The notes: generated by a model not told the origin, from the sequence alone. A stretch of 64,000 nt of DNA from Bacteroidales bacterium (GCA_017617125.1 JAFZWY010000029.1:114276-178275), one strand, 5' to 3'; counted from the first letter of the stretch, positions 9,600-17,548 are shown. Translations and numbers: made by a program.

Positions 9600-10415
9600 T
9601 TATTCAAGGTAAATCTTTCCTCCGTCGCCGCGGTGCAATTTCTTGTACTGTTCGGCCTTGTGCTTTACGACCATAATGAAATTGTAGGCGTTCATGCTGT
9701 TGATGAACTCGGCGGAAAAGTCGCACCAGTCGAGGAATCGGTTAACTTCGAGTTGCGAAAAGCCTGTAAGTTCCATAATCTGTTTGGTCGTTATGCGTTC
9801 TTCAATGAGCTCACTGACGTGATCTTTGGCTTGTAGTTCTGCAAGTTTCTTGCGTTCCTTGCCTTCCTTGCTGAAGGCTTCGTAAAGCGCTGTAATCGGA
9901 CTGAATGTGAATCCTGCACCTGTAGTCGGCGTATTGTTGTAGAAACTGATAGCTTTCTGTTTTGCAGGAAAGTTCTGCAGTGCATATACATAATCGTCGT
10001 CGGGCAGATTCATGGTGGTTACCTCGTATTTCAACTGGTTGTAGCGCCATTCGAAAATGTCGACAGTTGGCAGCAGATAGGCCTCGGTTTTCATCTTGAC
10101 AATCAGTGGTTCTGTTCTGTCAACAGCCTTTTCGTCGATTACAATGTGCTTGCGTTCGTAGCCGAGCATCGAAAAGCGTATGGTGTCGTACATTTTTGCC
10201 GACAGAGCAAAGTAGCCCGCTGTGTCGCTTATTGTACCTTCGCGTCGGTGCCGGATAGATATGTTAGTGTATATAAGAGGTTTGCCTGTCTCTTCATCGA
10301 GGACGTAGCCAGCGATAATCACGCGGTCGTCCATCTTAATGAACTGCGAAAAAGAAAGCTTGCAGCTAAATACCGCTATTGTTGTGATAAGTAATATTCT
10401 GACTGCAATTTTCAT
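9600..10415 (-). CDS. Secreted CarboxypepD_reg-like domain protein
   Basis: 271 residues with a signal peptide (1-23, LSFSQ). Residues about 30-115 form a carboxypeptidase regulatory-like beta-sandwich (AGYVLDEETGKPLIYTNI, GTISDTAGYFAL), the module that also begins many SusC/TonB receptors. The remainder, rich in Lys and Glu with KQIMELTGFSQLEVNRFLDW, is helical and unassigned. The usual TonB plug and barrel are absent, so this is a stand-alone periplasmic or envelope protein. It begins 12 bp after the aminotransferase gene and is probably co-transcribed. Confidence 0.7.
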   Translation of the reverse strand: MKIAVRILLITTIAVFSCKLSFSQFIKMDDRVIIAGYVLDEETGKPLIYTNISIRHRREGTISDTAGYFALSAKMYDTIRFSMLGYERKHIVIDEKAVDRTEPLIVKMKTEAYLLPTVDIFEWRYNQLKYEVTTMNLPDDDYVYALQNFPAKQKAISFYNNTPTTGAGFTFSPITALYEAFSKEGKERKKLAELQAKDHVSELIEERITTKQIMELTGFSQLEVNRFLDWCDFSAEFINSMNAYNFIMVVKHKAEQYKKLHRGDGGKIYLE

Positions 10416-10427
10416 CGCGAATGTAAG

Positions 10428-11549
10428 TTATTTCACGAATTCGAGAACCGAATCGGTTATATATTTCAGTGTTTCTTCGTTGAGCTCGGTGTTCATTGGC
10501 AGAGCCATTACCGATTCGCAAAGCTTGTCGGTATTGGGGAATGCGTTTGGATTTGACTCGAATCCCTGGAATGCCTTTTGTTTGTGCAATGGGATAGGAT
10601 AGTACACAGCCGAAGCAACGCCTTTTGCTTTCAGGTGTTCCATTAGCGCTGTACGGTCAACACCATTGAGACGTATAACGTACTGGTGAAAAGTGTGTGT
10701 AGTCTTGTCTGCACGTTTTGGCGTACTGATTTTCGGGCAGTTGGCAAAAGCCTTGTCGTAGAAGTCGGCTGCCTTGCGACGGGCGTTGTTGTATTCGTCC
10801 AAGTGTGGCAATTTTGCACGGAGTACTACTGCTTGAATGCTGTCGAGACGTGAATTTACGCCAATGCGGTCGTGGTGGTAACGGATTTCCATTCCGTGGT
10901 TGACTATGGATGAGATTTTTTCGGCAAGTTCGGCATCGTTGGTGAACAATGCTCCGCCATCGCCGTAGCAGCCGAGGTTTTTCGACGGGAAGAACGAGGT
11001 GCAGCCGATGTGACCGATTGTTCCTGCCTTTTTCACTGTGCCGTCGGAAAAATGGTAGTCGCTGCCGATTGCCTGTGCGGTGTCTTCAATGACATACAGG
11101 TTGTGGCGGCGAGCGATATCCATAATACGTTCCATATCGGCGCACTGACCGAAAAGATGAACAGGTACTATTGCCTTTGTGCGTGGAGTGATTGCCTTTT
11201 CAATCTCGTCGGGATTTATGAGATAGGTTTCGGGGTCGACATCGACCATAACTGGAGTAAGTTGAAGCAGGGCAATAGTTTCGACCGTTGCGATGAAAGT
11301 GAAGTCGGTGGAGATTACCTCGTCGCCGGGTTTCAGTCCGAGAGCCATCATTGCAATTTGCAGGGCGTCGGTGCCGTTGCCGCAGGTTATCACGTTGCCA
11401 ACGTTCAGGTAGGTTGCCAGTTCCTTGCGGAAATCCTTTACATCCTGACCGTTGATGAATTCGGTGTTGTTTATTACTCTTGCAATGCCGCTGTCGATTT
11501 CGTCCTTTATCTTAAGGTATTGCGACTTTAAGTCAACCATCTGTATCAT
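10428..11549 (-). CDS. DegT/DnrJ/EryC1/StrS sugar aminotransferase
   Basis: 373-residue PLP aminotransferase that aminates keto-sugar nucleotides for surface polysaccharide synthesis. Seen: N-terminal MVDLKSQY typical of the family, GNGTDALQIAM near 58-68, and the PLP lysine in FFPSKNLG (Lys190), followed by GDGGALFTND. It most resembles the WbpE/WlbC type acting on 2-acetamido-3-keto uronic acids, but the exact substrate is inferred only weakly. No other polysaccharide genes are nearby. The start at 11549 is chosen because a TATATTTG promoter element at 11566-11573 lies within the longer frame that begins at 11603. Confidence 0.88.
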   Translation of the reverse strand: MIQMVDLKSQYLKIKDEIDSGIARVINNTEFINGQDVKDFRKELATYLNVGNVITCGNGTDALQIAMMALGLKPGDEVISTDFTFIATVETIALLQLTPVMVDVDPETYLINPDEIEKAITPRTKAIVPVHLFGQCADMERIMDIARRHNLYVIEDTAQAIGSDYHFSDGTVKKAGTIGHIGCTSFFPSKNLGCYGDGGALFTNDAELAEKISSIVNHGMEIRYHHDRIGVNSRLDSIQAVVLRAKLPHLDEYNNARRKAADFYDKAFANCPKISTPKRADKTTHTFHQYVIRLNGVDRTALMEHLKAKGVASAVYYPIPLHKQKAFQGFESNPNAFPNTDKLCESVMALPMNTELNEETLKYITDSVLEFVK

Positions 11550-11565
11550 ACTCGAAAATTTTTTG

Positions 11566-11573
11566 CAAATATA
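11566..11573 (-). promoter_or_regulatory. Promoter -7 element (TATATTTG) of the sugar aminotransferase
   Basis: TATATTTG on the minus strand, 16 bases before the ATG at 11549, leaving a very short leader. It excludes the upstream ATG at 11603. Confidence 0.55.
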
Positions 11574-11631
11574 TGAAGAATGGCGATAATTCGCCATCTT
11601 CACAATCGGAACTTTTTACCATCATTCGCTT

Positions 11632-11802
11632 TTACGCAAGTTCCAAAATCTTTTTCACCAATTTGTTGCTCGGACTTATGTCCGGAAGGAAATTTAAAGA
11701 ACTGTCCATTTCTGTTATCTCGTTGAAATCCAGTAGGTATTCTTCAGTTCTGTCCTTTGCGTTGGTGTTAATTGTGTAAAAATACGTGTAGACATCTGTC
11801 AT
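11632..11802 (-). CDS. Small acidic protein, 56 residues, function unknown
   Basis: A short reading frame on the minus strand starting MTDVYTYFYTINTNAKDR and ending KKILELA. The composition is protein-like: an N-terminal beta-type stretch, then an amphipathic acidic helix (EEYLLDFNEITEMD) and a final LVKKILELA helix. Codon choice resembles neighbouring genes. It occupies most of the gap between the aminotransferase and the PorE-like gene. No family is recognised; similar acidic microproteins occur in Bacteroidales. No strong ribosome-binding site is seen, which is usual in this phylum. Confidence 0.55.
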   Translation of the reverse strand: MTDVYTYFYTINTNAKDRTEEYLLDFNEITEMDSSLNFLPDISPSNKLVKKILELA

Positions 11803-12014
11803 AGGCAATCTGGTTTTTATTTGTGAGTATAACGGAGGTTTTTCCCTTTTATTATTTGATGATGAAAAAAATTATCAAATTTTTGAACCTTTGAATCTCG
11901 ATGCAATGCATTGCGTCGCTACTACAATTGTTGAATTTTTAAATCATCGAATCTTTGAACCTTGAACATTAAACGTTGAACGTAAAACCTGAAACGTGAA
12001 ACCTGAACGGCGTA

Positions 12015-12059
12015 CTTCGACTGCCCTTCGACTACGCTCAGGGAGCATCTCAGCACAAG
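12015..12059. repeat. Palindromic intergenic element, TTCGACTACGCTCAGGG family
   Basis: CTTCGACTGCCCTTCGACTACGCTCAGG-type element, here split as CTTCGACTGC then CCTTCGACTACGCTCAGGGA and a trailing GCATCTCAGCACAAG. It is GC-rich in an AT-rich spacer. Nearly the same sequence is, from memory, repeated in intergenic regions of many Bacteroidota genomes. It is not a gene. Confidence 0.6.
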
Positions 12060-12060
12060 T

Positions 12061-12124
12061 AGCCCTCAACGAAGTTAAACGGCGCAGCCATAAAAACCTA
12101 GAAACCTCCAAACGGCTTTAGCCC
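12061..12124 (-). repeat. Post-stop repeat tail, family 2
   Basis: Read on the minus strand this begins at the stop codon of the PorE-like gene: GGGCTAAAGCCGTTT, AGGTTTCTAGG, then TATGGCTGCGCCGTTT. The same words in the same sense follow folA (43903-43971) and occur after the phosphate transporter gene (28197-28222). Confidence 0.6.
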
Positions 12125-14107
12125 TTAGTCCAGACTCGGTACGTAGTCGTTCGACAGAACCCTCATTTCGATTCTACGGTTCTGCTGGTTGGCGACTTCC
12201 TGCTGTTCCTTGGTAAGCGAGTTGATGAAACTTTCGTTCAGTTCGGAGCCTTTGGGCAGGAACGGATATGCAGGATCGTATTTTGTGATGACCTTCGGCT
12301 TGCTTTCGCCGTAGCCTTTTGCTACCATTCGTGCTGCAGGAATGCCTTTCGATTCGAAATAGGAGGTAACCGAATTTGCACGCTTCTGGCTAAGTTCAAT
12401 GTTGCTCTGTTCGGAGCCAACCATATCAGTATGAGCCGAAAGTTCAATTACAATGTTCGGGTTTTCGACCATTATTCGGATTGTGCTGTCGAGGATTGCC
12501 TTGGATGGTTCGGTAAGTTCCCAACGGCCGAAAGCAAACTCGATGTTCGGTATTTCGATGGTCTTGTTGAGCGATTCGAGAAGGATGTCGTATTCGAAAG
12601 TCTTGTTGAACTCGAGCGAGTCGGTTGTGAAACGAGACCTTCCGTTGAAATATCCGTCCTTGGTGACGACGAATACATAGTCGGTCTTAGCCTTGAGCTT
12701 GAAACCGAAAGTTTCCTTTTTGTTTGCTACAATAATTGTGTCGCGGAACATCGAACCGTCGCTGCCATAGAGTGTTATGAGGCTGGAGTCGATGAGAGCC
12801 TTTGTGTCGACATCGTGGACTGTGCCTTTAAGCTTGAACTCCAGAGGCGGCTTCTCGAAGAAGTAAATGTCTTCGCCTTTCGAACCTTTGCGGTCGGTGG
12901 TGAAGTAGCCCTTATCTTCGTTCTTGTAGTAGTATATTCCAAAGTCGTTGCCGTTGCTGCTGAACGGGTAACCCATGTTCTGCGAACGCCAATGTTCATC
13001 TTCATCCTTGTAGGCTACAAAGATATCGAGTCCGCCCATTGTCGGGTGTTTGGTGCTGGAGTAGAACAGGGTGGTGTCGTTGCGCATGTATGGGAAAAGT
13101 TCGTCGCCTGCAGAGTTGATTACCGGTCCCATGTTTCTCGGCTTCGACCAGTTTGAGCCGGACTTTTCAGAATACCATATGTCTGCACCGCCGTATCCGC
13201 CATCGAGACGAGCTGAGAAATAGATTATGCTTCCATCTGGCGAAACTGTAGGGTGTCCAATCGACAGCGAGTCGGAAACTATGCCGAGGTTTGTCGGGTT
13301 CATCCATTCTCCTTCAACTTTCTGGGCCTCGTATATCTGGCATCCTGTGTTCTTGCCTTTTTCGGCAATGCACGAAGTATAGTAGAACTTGCGTCCCTGG
13401 TCGAAAATGCAGGGAGAACCCTCGTCGAAGCGCGTGTTTATGGAGTCGAGTGCGGTTACATCTTCCCATTTACCGTGTCTGTCGAGTTTGGTGACGAATA
13501 GGTCGGAGAACTTGGTGCCTGTGATTCCGCTAAGTTTTTTGCCCATAGATTCTTCGCGCGTCGAACTGAAATATATATGGTCGAAACCGTCCTTTTCGTC
13601 GATGCTTGGGCAGAAATCGTTAGCCTTGGAGCAAAGGTGCTTTGCTTTCTCTATAACCCAACGAGTAGGTTTCTTGGTTTGCTCTATTGCCCAGTTGGCA
13701 GATTCGAGACCTTTGCGAGCTACTGTGTCGTTGGGTTTTATTTCGAGCACCTGGTTGTAGTATTCGATTGCAGCTTCGAAGTTGTCTTCTTGTATTTCAA
13801 TTTCTGCAAGGCGGTTCTTGGCCGGGACTTCGTAACCTTTCGACTTGGCGGCACGTTTGTAGTTCGAGCGGGCTTTCTTGTAGTATCCCGACATGAAGTA
13901 GCATTCGCCAATCTTGTAGTATATTTCGATCTTTTCGTTCTTGTCTTTGATTTTCTTCAGAATAGCGGTATACTCCTCCATGGCCTTGTAGTATTCCTCG
14001 GCCTCGAAACTTTCGTCGGCACGACGCAGTTTCTTCTCCTGTGCCATTGCTGTTGTTGCTATTAGCGTGACAACCAGTAATATTGATATGTACTTCAGTA
14101 CTTTCAT
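12125..14107 (-). CDS. PorE-like T9SS envelope protein (TPR, PD40 propeller, CRD, OmpA)
   Basis: 660 residues in the order described for PorE of the type IX secretion system: signal peptide (1-22, TAMAQ), TPR repeats to about 150, a PD40/WD40-like propeller about 160-420 (HPTVSPDGSIIYFSARLDGG, GDELFPYMRNDTTLFYSS), a carboxypeptidase regulatory-like domain about 425-510, and a C-terminal OmpA domain with the peptidoglycan-binding SAHTDMVGSEQSNIELSQKR. PorE anchors the secretion machine to peptidoglycan. A Cys lipid-attachment site is not seen, unlike P. gingivalis PorE. Paralogues with the same layout exist, so the assignment is to family. The start at 14107 is supported by a -7 element at 14164-14171. 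Confidence 0.8.
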   Translation of the reverse strand: MKVLKYISILLVVTLIATTAMAQEKKLRRADESFEAEEYYKAMEEYTAILKKIKDKNEKIEIYYKIGECYFMSGYYKKARSNYKRAAKSKGYEVPAKNRLAEIEIQEDNFEAAIEYYNQVLEIKPNDTVARKGLESANWAIEQTKKPTRWVIEKAKHLCSKANDFCPSIDEKDGFDHIYFSSTREESMGKKLSGITGTKFSDLFVTKLDRHGKWEDVTALDSINTRFDEGSPCIFDQGRKFYYTSCIAEKGKNTGCQIYEAQKVEGEWMNPTNLGIVSDSLSIGHPTVSPDGSIIYFSARLDGGYGGADIWYSEKSGSNWSKPRNMGPVINSAGDELFPYMRNDTTLFYSSTKHPTMGGLDIFVAYKDEDEHWRSQNMGYPFSSNGNDFGIYYYKNEDKGYFTTDRKGSKGEDIYFFEKPPLEFKLKGTVHDVDTKALIDSSLITLYGSDGSMFRDTIIVANKKETFGFKLKAKTDYVFVVTKDGYFNGRSRFTTDSLEFNKTFEYDILLESLNKTIEIPNIEFAFGRWELTEPSKAILDSTIRIMVENPNIVIELSAHTDMVGSEQSNIELSQKRANSVTSYFESKGIPAARMVAKGYGESKPKVITKYDPAYPFLPKGSELNESFINSLTKEQQEVANQQNRRIEMRVLSNDYVPSLD

Positions 14108-14163
14108 TTCAAAATTTTCCAAAACATATAACTTGTAAAAGTCAAGTTTATTATTTGGGACGG

Positions 14164-14171
14164 CAAAAATA
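14164..14171 (-). promoter_or_regulatory. Promoter -7 element (TATTTTTG) of the PorE-like gene
   Basis: TATTTTTG on the minus strand, 56 bases upstream of the ATG at 14107. It lies inside the longer frame that starts at 14176 and so argues against it. Confidence 0.5.
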
Positions 14172-14176
14172 ATCAT

Positions 14177-14446
14177 TTAGTTCAAGCGGATGACAGCTAA
14201 GGCAATAAAAAATATCCACAATGCAAGTATTATGAAACTGATTAGCTTGTACGACCATTTCTGGTTTTTGTGTCTGATTATGAACATCAGCGGAATTATT
14301 GTAAATATTCCTCCGACAAGTTCAAACAGATGAAGTATCGATTCGGGGATACGGCGCTTGTCTTTTCTTGCCCTGCGCTTGTCTGCGCAGAAAAGGATGG
14401 TTGCAATGAGATTTATTATAATAAGGTATATTATTGCCAGTTTCAT
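14177..14446 (-). CDS. DUF1294 small membrane protein
   Basis: 89 residues, with a first membrane helix (KLAIIYLIIINLIATILF), the family hallmark CADKRRARKDKRRIPES followed by LHLFELVGGIFTIIPLMF, and a final helix to the C-terminus. DUF1294 proteins are small inner-membrane proteins of unknown function. The start at 14446 is used since the next ATG upstream (14479) lies in the terminator of tRNA-Phe. Confidence 0.85.
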   Translation of the reverse strand: MKLAIIYLIIINLIATILFCADKRRARKDKRRIPESILHLFELVGGIFTIIPLMFIIRHKNQKWSYKLISFIILALWIFFIALAVIRLN

Positions 14447-14470
14447 GCTATGCGAAAATTTGTCAGCTAT

Positions 14471-14502
14471 TAAAAACAAAAGAGTTCGGATTTCCGAACT
14501 CT
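14471..14502 (-). terminator. Intrinsic terminator of tRNA-Phe
   Basis: AGAGTTCGGA at 14481-14490 and its complement at 14493-14502 form a ten-pair stem; on the minus strand it is followed by TTTTGTTTTTA. It lies directly 3' of the tRNA. Confidence 0.9.
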
Positions 14503-14507
14503 TTGTG

Positions 14508-14580
14508 TGGTACCTCCTGGAATTGAACCAGGGACACCAGGATTTTCAGTCCTGTGCTCTACCAACTGAGCTAAGGTACC
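14508..14580 (-). tRNA. tRNA-Phe (GAA)
   Basis: 73 bases on the minus strand form a full cloverleaf: acceptor GGTACCT/AGGTACC, D-arm TAGCTCAGTTGGTAGAGCA, anticodon loop CTGAAAA with anticodon GAA between GGA/TCC-containing stem arms, and T-arm GGTTCAATTCC. CCA is not encoded. It has a consensus promoter (14598-14628) and its own terminator. Confidence 0.97.
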
Positions 14581-14597
14581 AGTCGATTTTGCGGATG

Positions 14598-14628
14598 CAA
14601 AGGTATGTCAAATTTTGAAACTGACAAA
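14598..14628 (-). promoter_or_regulatory. Consensus promoter of tRNA-Phe
   Basis: On the minus strand TTTG (14625-14628), a 19-base spacer and TACCTTTG (14598-14605): an exact match to the Bacteroidota -33/-7 pattern, 17 bases before the mature tRNA 5' end. Confidence 0.85.
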
Positions 14629-14776
14629 ATTTTATTTCAAAAATATGTTGATTTTTTTGAGCAAGGTCGAAAGTAAGATGATTTACAGAAAGTTGGCTTT
14701 CGTTTGATAAGTTCATCGAGCATACTTTGTGCCTAATAAATCGTAAATCTAAAACCTAAAATCGTAAATAATATTG

Positions 14777-14784
14777 TATTTTTG
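14777..14784 (+). promoter_or_regulatory. Promoter -7 element (TATTTTTG) of the M16 peptidase
   Basis: TATTTTTG 16 bases before the GTG at 14801. Transcription would start only about ten bases before the GTG, giving a near-leaderless message and excluding the TTG at 14774 as start. Confidence 0.55.
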
Positions 14785-14800
14785 CGCAAAATTTTCCAGA

Positions 14801-16018
14801 GTGTACGAAACGATTACATTAGCCAACGGAATTCGCATAATCCACTACCGTGTGAAATCGGATGTGGCTCACTGCTGCATGCTGATGAATACTGGTACTC
14901 GCGATGAGGACGAACGTCAGCTCGGAATGGCTCATTTTACCGAGCACATGCTTTTCAAGGGGACGCGGAAGCGCAAGGCGTATCATTTGCTCAACCGGAT
15001 GGAATCGGTTGGCGGTGAGGTCGATGCGTATACGACAAAGGAAGAGACCTGCGTTTCGTCGAGTTTCCTGGTTGAGTTCTACGAACGAGCCATAGAGTTG
15101 CTTAACGATGTGGTTTTCAATTCTGTTTTTCCGCAGCGTGAGATAGAGAAGGAGTGCGATGTCATTGTCGACGAGATAAATACCTATAAGGATAATCCTT
15201 CGGAAAATATTTTTGATGAGTTCGAGTCGTCAATGTATGCAAATCACCCGTTGGGACATAATATTCTAGGAACAAAAAAGTCGATTTCAAAGTTTAAGAC
15301 GGCAGATTTCCTCGATTTTACCAAATCGAAGTATAATACCGACCAGATGGTGTTCTGTTCAATAGGTGACATTGATTTCCGTCGTCTGGTACGTCTGTGT
15401 GAAAAGCATTTCGGACAGAATGCAGCAAGTCTGCGCACTTTTTCCAGAGTTTCGTTCCCAGATTCTGTAAAATTCGACAAGGTTGTGAAAAAGAAAGGAA
15501 TGCAGGCCAATACTATTATAGGTAACTATTGTTATTCGTACAGCAATCCCAAGCGTGTGCCTATGTTTTTGGTTTCCAATATTCTTGCAGGTCCGGGAAT
15601 GAATTCCCGCCTTAATATGCAGCTTCGCGAGCATCACGGACTTTCGTACAATATTGAATCCAACTATACCACATATCAGGATACTGGACTTTTCAGCATT
15701 TTCTTCAGTTCCGACCACGAAAAGGTCGACTTTGCAGTCGATATGATTTTCCGGGAACTTGACAATATGCGAACTAGAAAGATGGGCGTGCTTCAGTTGT
15801 CGCGTGCCAAGAAACAGCTTATAGGACAGGTGGCTATCGAAAGCAGTTCATATTCTAACCTTTTGTTTCCTACGGCAAAATCGTTCATGAATTATGGCAA
15901 GGCCGAAACCTTTAAGGAAACGGTAGCACTGATTGAGGCAATCACTGCCGATGATGTTATGGAAGTGGCAAACGAGATTTTTGTACGCGACAAGTTTTCG
16001 TCAATAAAATATTTATAG
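14801..16018 (+). CDS. M16 family zinc peptidase (processing-peptidase type)
   Basis: 405-residue zinc metallopeptidase. The inverted zinc motif HFTEH is at residues 45-49 and the third ligand is Glu125 in DEINTYKDNP, the HxxEH-x75-E spacing of the family. The C-terminal half is the inactive M16_C domain (NILAGPGMNSRLNMQLREHHGLSY). Such proteins process peptides in the cytoplasm or periplasm; no signal peptide is seen. The start is taken as GTG 14801 (VYETITLANGIRI) since the promoter element overlaps the upstream TTG. The O-methyltransferase gene follows after one base. Confidence 0.9.
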   Translation: MYETITLANGIRIIHYRVKSDVAHCCMLMNTGTRDEDERQLGMAHFTEHMLFKGTRKRKAYHLLNRMESVGGEVDAYTTKEETCVSSSFLVEFYERAIELLNDVVFNSVFPQREIEKECDVIVDEINTYKDNPSENIFDEFESSMYANHPLGHNILGTKKSISKFKTADFLDFTKSKYNTDQMVFCSIGDIDFRRLVRLCEKHFGQNAASLRTFSRVSFPDSVKFDKVVKKKGMQANTIIGNYCYSYSNPKRVPMFLVSNILAGPGMNSRLNMQLREHHGLSYNIESNYTTYQDTGLFSIFFSSDHEKVDFAVDMIFRELDNMRTRKMGVLQLSRAKKQLIGQVAIESSSYSNLLFPTAKSFMNYGKAETFKETVALIEAITADDVMEVANEIFVRDKFSSIKYL

Positions 16019-16019
16019 T

Positions 16020-16658
16020 ATGAGCACCGAGGATTTGCGTTTCGAATATATAGAGAATTTTGGTTGCGAGGAAGACGATCTGCTTCGTGCGCTTGAACGT
16101 GAAACTGCTCTTACTCAGATACACCCCAAGATGATATCGGGCAAATACCAGGGACATCTGCTTGCTATGCTCATAAAGATGACAGGTGCAAAGCGTGTGC
16201 TTGAAATCGGTACTTTCTCGGGTTATTCGGCAATATGTATGGCTAGGGCTTTGCCTGCCGACGGTAGTTTGGTTACAATCGAGGTCGACGACGAAATAGA
16301 GTGGCTGTCGTCGAAATATTTCGAGAAGGCAGGCATGCAGGACAAGATTACAGCAATTGTCGGTGATGCCTCCAAAGTGGTGCCTACTCTCGATGGTCCG
16401 TTCGACATGGTTTTCGTCGACGGCGACAAGCGAGAGTATATTTCGTATTTCGAGGCCGTACTGCCAAAGCTTTCGCCAAATGGTATCATAGTTGCCGACA
16501 ATGTAATATGGTACGACAAGATTTTTACCGAAACAGCATCCAACGACCACATGACTCATGGGATTCAGGCTTTCAACAAGTACATAGCAGAGCGTGCCGA
16601 TGTGGAAAAGATAATCCTTCCTGTAAGGGATGGTCTTATGCTGATAAGAAAAAAGTAA
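16020..16658 (+). CDS. SAM-dependent O-methyltransferase (YrrM/COMT family)
   Basis: 212 residues of the class I O-methyltransferase family. Motif I VLEIGTFSGYSAI is near residues 61-73, followed by the acidic SAM-ribose residue in VTIEVDD, and the metal/substrate region DMVFVDGDKREYISYFEAV with VADNVIWYDKI downstream. Members methylate catechols or tRNA hydroxyuridine (TrmR), the latter being plausible in bacteria; the substrate is not determined here. It is in an operon with the M16 peptidase gene (one base apart). Confidence 0.9.
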   Translation: MSTEDLRFEYIENFGCEEDDLLRALERETALTQIHPKMISGKYQGHLLAMLIKMTGAKRVLEIGTFSGYSAICMARALPADGSLVTIEVDDEIEWLSSKYFEKAGMQDKITAIVGDASKVVPTLDGPFDMVFVDGDKREYISYFEAVLPKLSPNGIIVADNVIWYDKIFTETASNDHMTHGIQAFNKYIAERADVEKIILPVRDGLMLIRKK

Positions 16659-16771
16659 CAATCAGGCTAAGTGTGTGATAAACATTAAGTAATAGGCATG
16701 GCGCAATCCGTGTTTATTTGCTCATAATGTTTTATTGTCAATAGGTTGTTAATAAAATTAATGCAACATTG

Positions 16772-16801
16772 TTTGTGTTAAATTAAGAATTGTTAATTTT
16801 G
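16772..16801 (+). promoter_or_regulatory. Promoter of the 221-residue membrane protein
   Basis: TTTG at 16772-16775, an 18-base spacer and TAATTTTG at 16794-16801; one base short of the usual spacing. It leaves a leader of about 55 bases before the ATG at 16863, with no recognised riboswitch. Confidence 0.6.
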
Positions 16802-16862
16802 CGTTAAATGTTTAATTGTTAAAAACCGATGGCTCGATGGGATATAACCGAGGGAAAATAAT

Positions 16863-17528
16863 ATGGATAAGTTAGCTTATAAAAGTGCAGTAAACAAAGT
16901 GTTTACTAGTGTTTTGATTATTGTTATTCTTGGCGTTATAAGCGCTATCTTCACAAGCTTTATTGCTGCAACAGCATCGTTGGAATTGACTGCAGCTATT
17001 GCATCTGGTTCTTCTTTGCCATTTACAGCAGTTTTGTCAGTTCTTATTATTCCGCTTCTCGTTGTTGCTGGTAACATTTACTATTGCATAGCTCTTAAGG
17101 GCTTGGCAAATGCAGTACACGAAAATGATGCTCCTGCAGTAAAGAAATTGCGTTCTGCAGCAATCTTGAGCATTATCAGTTCATTGGTTGGCCTCTGCAT
17201 CTTCCTCGTAATTTTGTCAGGTGACCTTACTGTTATCGGTGTTTTGTCAGTAGTAATAGGTATTGCTTGCTTGGTTCTTAGCGTTATCGCTTACATCTTC
17301 ACTCTTATCGGTTACTCGAAGCTTAAGAATTCAGAAACATTCCCTGGCAAGGACGGTGCAAAGCTTTTGTTCATCGCTGCTATCGTAGCTCTTTGCTGTG
17401 GTGTTGTTGGTGCTATTCCATTCTTGGGTGTAATCGGCGGTATCGGTGCTATCGTTGCATTCGTATTGCAGATCGTTGGCTGGCTCAAGATTAAGAATTC
17501 AGAAGTTGCTGAAACTCCAGCTGAATAA
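16863..17528 (+). CDS. Polytopic inner-membrane protein, function unknown
   Basis: 221 residues with about five hydrophobic segments (roughly 13-35, 52-75, 97-119, 125-149 and 165-208), separated by short basic loops. Two loops repeat the same motif, YSKLKNSETFPG near residue 155 and WLKIKNSEVAETP at the end, suggesting an internal duplication. The abundance of Ala, Ile, Val and Gly and codons such as GTT/GCT differ slightly from neighbours and suggest good expression. It is a single-gene unit with its own promoter and terminator. No family is recognised. Confidence 0.7.
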   Translation: MDKLAYKSAVNKVFTSVLIIVILGVISAIFTSFIAATASLELTAAIASGSSLPFTAVLSVLIIPLLVVAGNIYYCIALKGLANAVHENDAPAVKKLRSAAILSIISSLVGLCIFLVILSGDLTVIGVLSVVIGIACLVLSVIAYIFTLIGYSKLKNSETFPGKDGAKLLFIAAIVALCCGVVGAIPFLGVIGGIGAIVAFVLQIVGWLKIKNSEVAETPAE

Positions 17529-17548
17529 TAGAAAGTTATTTTAGACAT

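Larger units (their letters stand above)
11803..12124. other. Non-coding spacer built of short-word repeats
   Basis: About 320 bases with no credible gene. It contains an AT-rich part with the reiterated words TTTGAAC/AATCTTTGAA (about 11880-11970), a part with AACGTTGAAC/CTGAAACGTGAAAC (11970-12010), a palindromic GC-rich element (12015-12059), and a tail (12061-12124) that begins right at the stop codon of the PorE-like gene and shares words with spacers at 28197-28222 and 43903-43971. Confidence 0.7.

Noticed and set aside
11550..11603. ATG at 11603 as start of the sugar aminotransferase
   Set aside because: The added residues do not match the family, and the promoter element at 11566-11573 lies within them.
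12431..13156. A 241-codon open frame on the plus strand
   Set aside because: Antisense shadow of the PorE-like gene with a Val/Glu/Arg-rich, motif-free translation.
14774..14800. TTG at 14774 as start of the M16 peptidase
   Set aside because: The promoter -7 element overlaps this codon, so it would not be in the transcript.
16675..16862. A possible riboswitch before the 221-residue membrane protein
   Set aside because: The leader after the predicted transcription start is only about 55 bases and shows no convincing structured motif.
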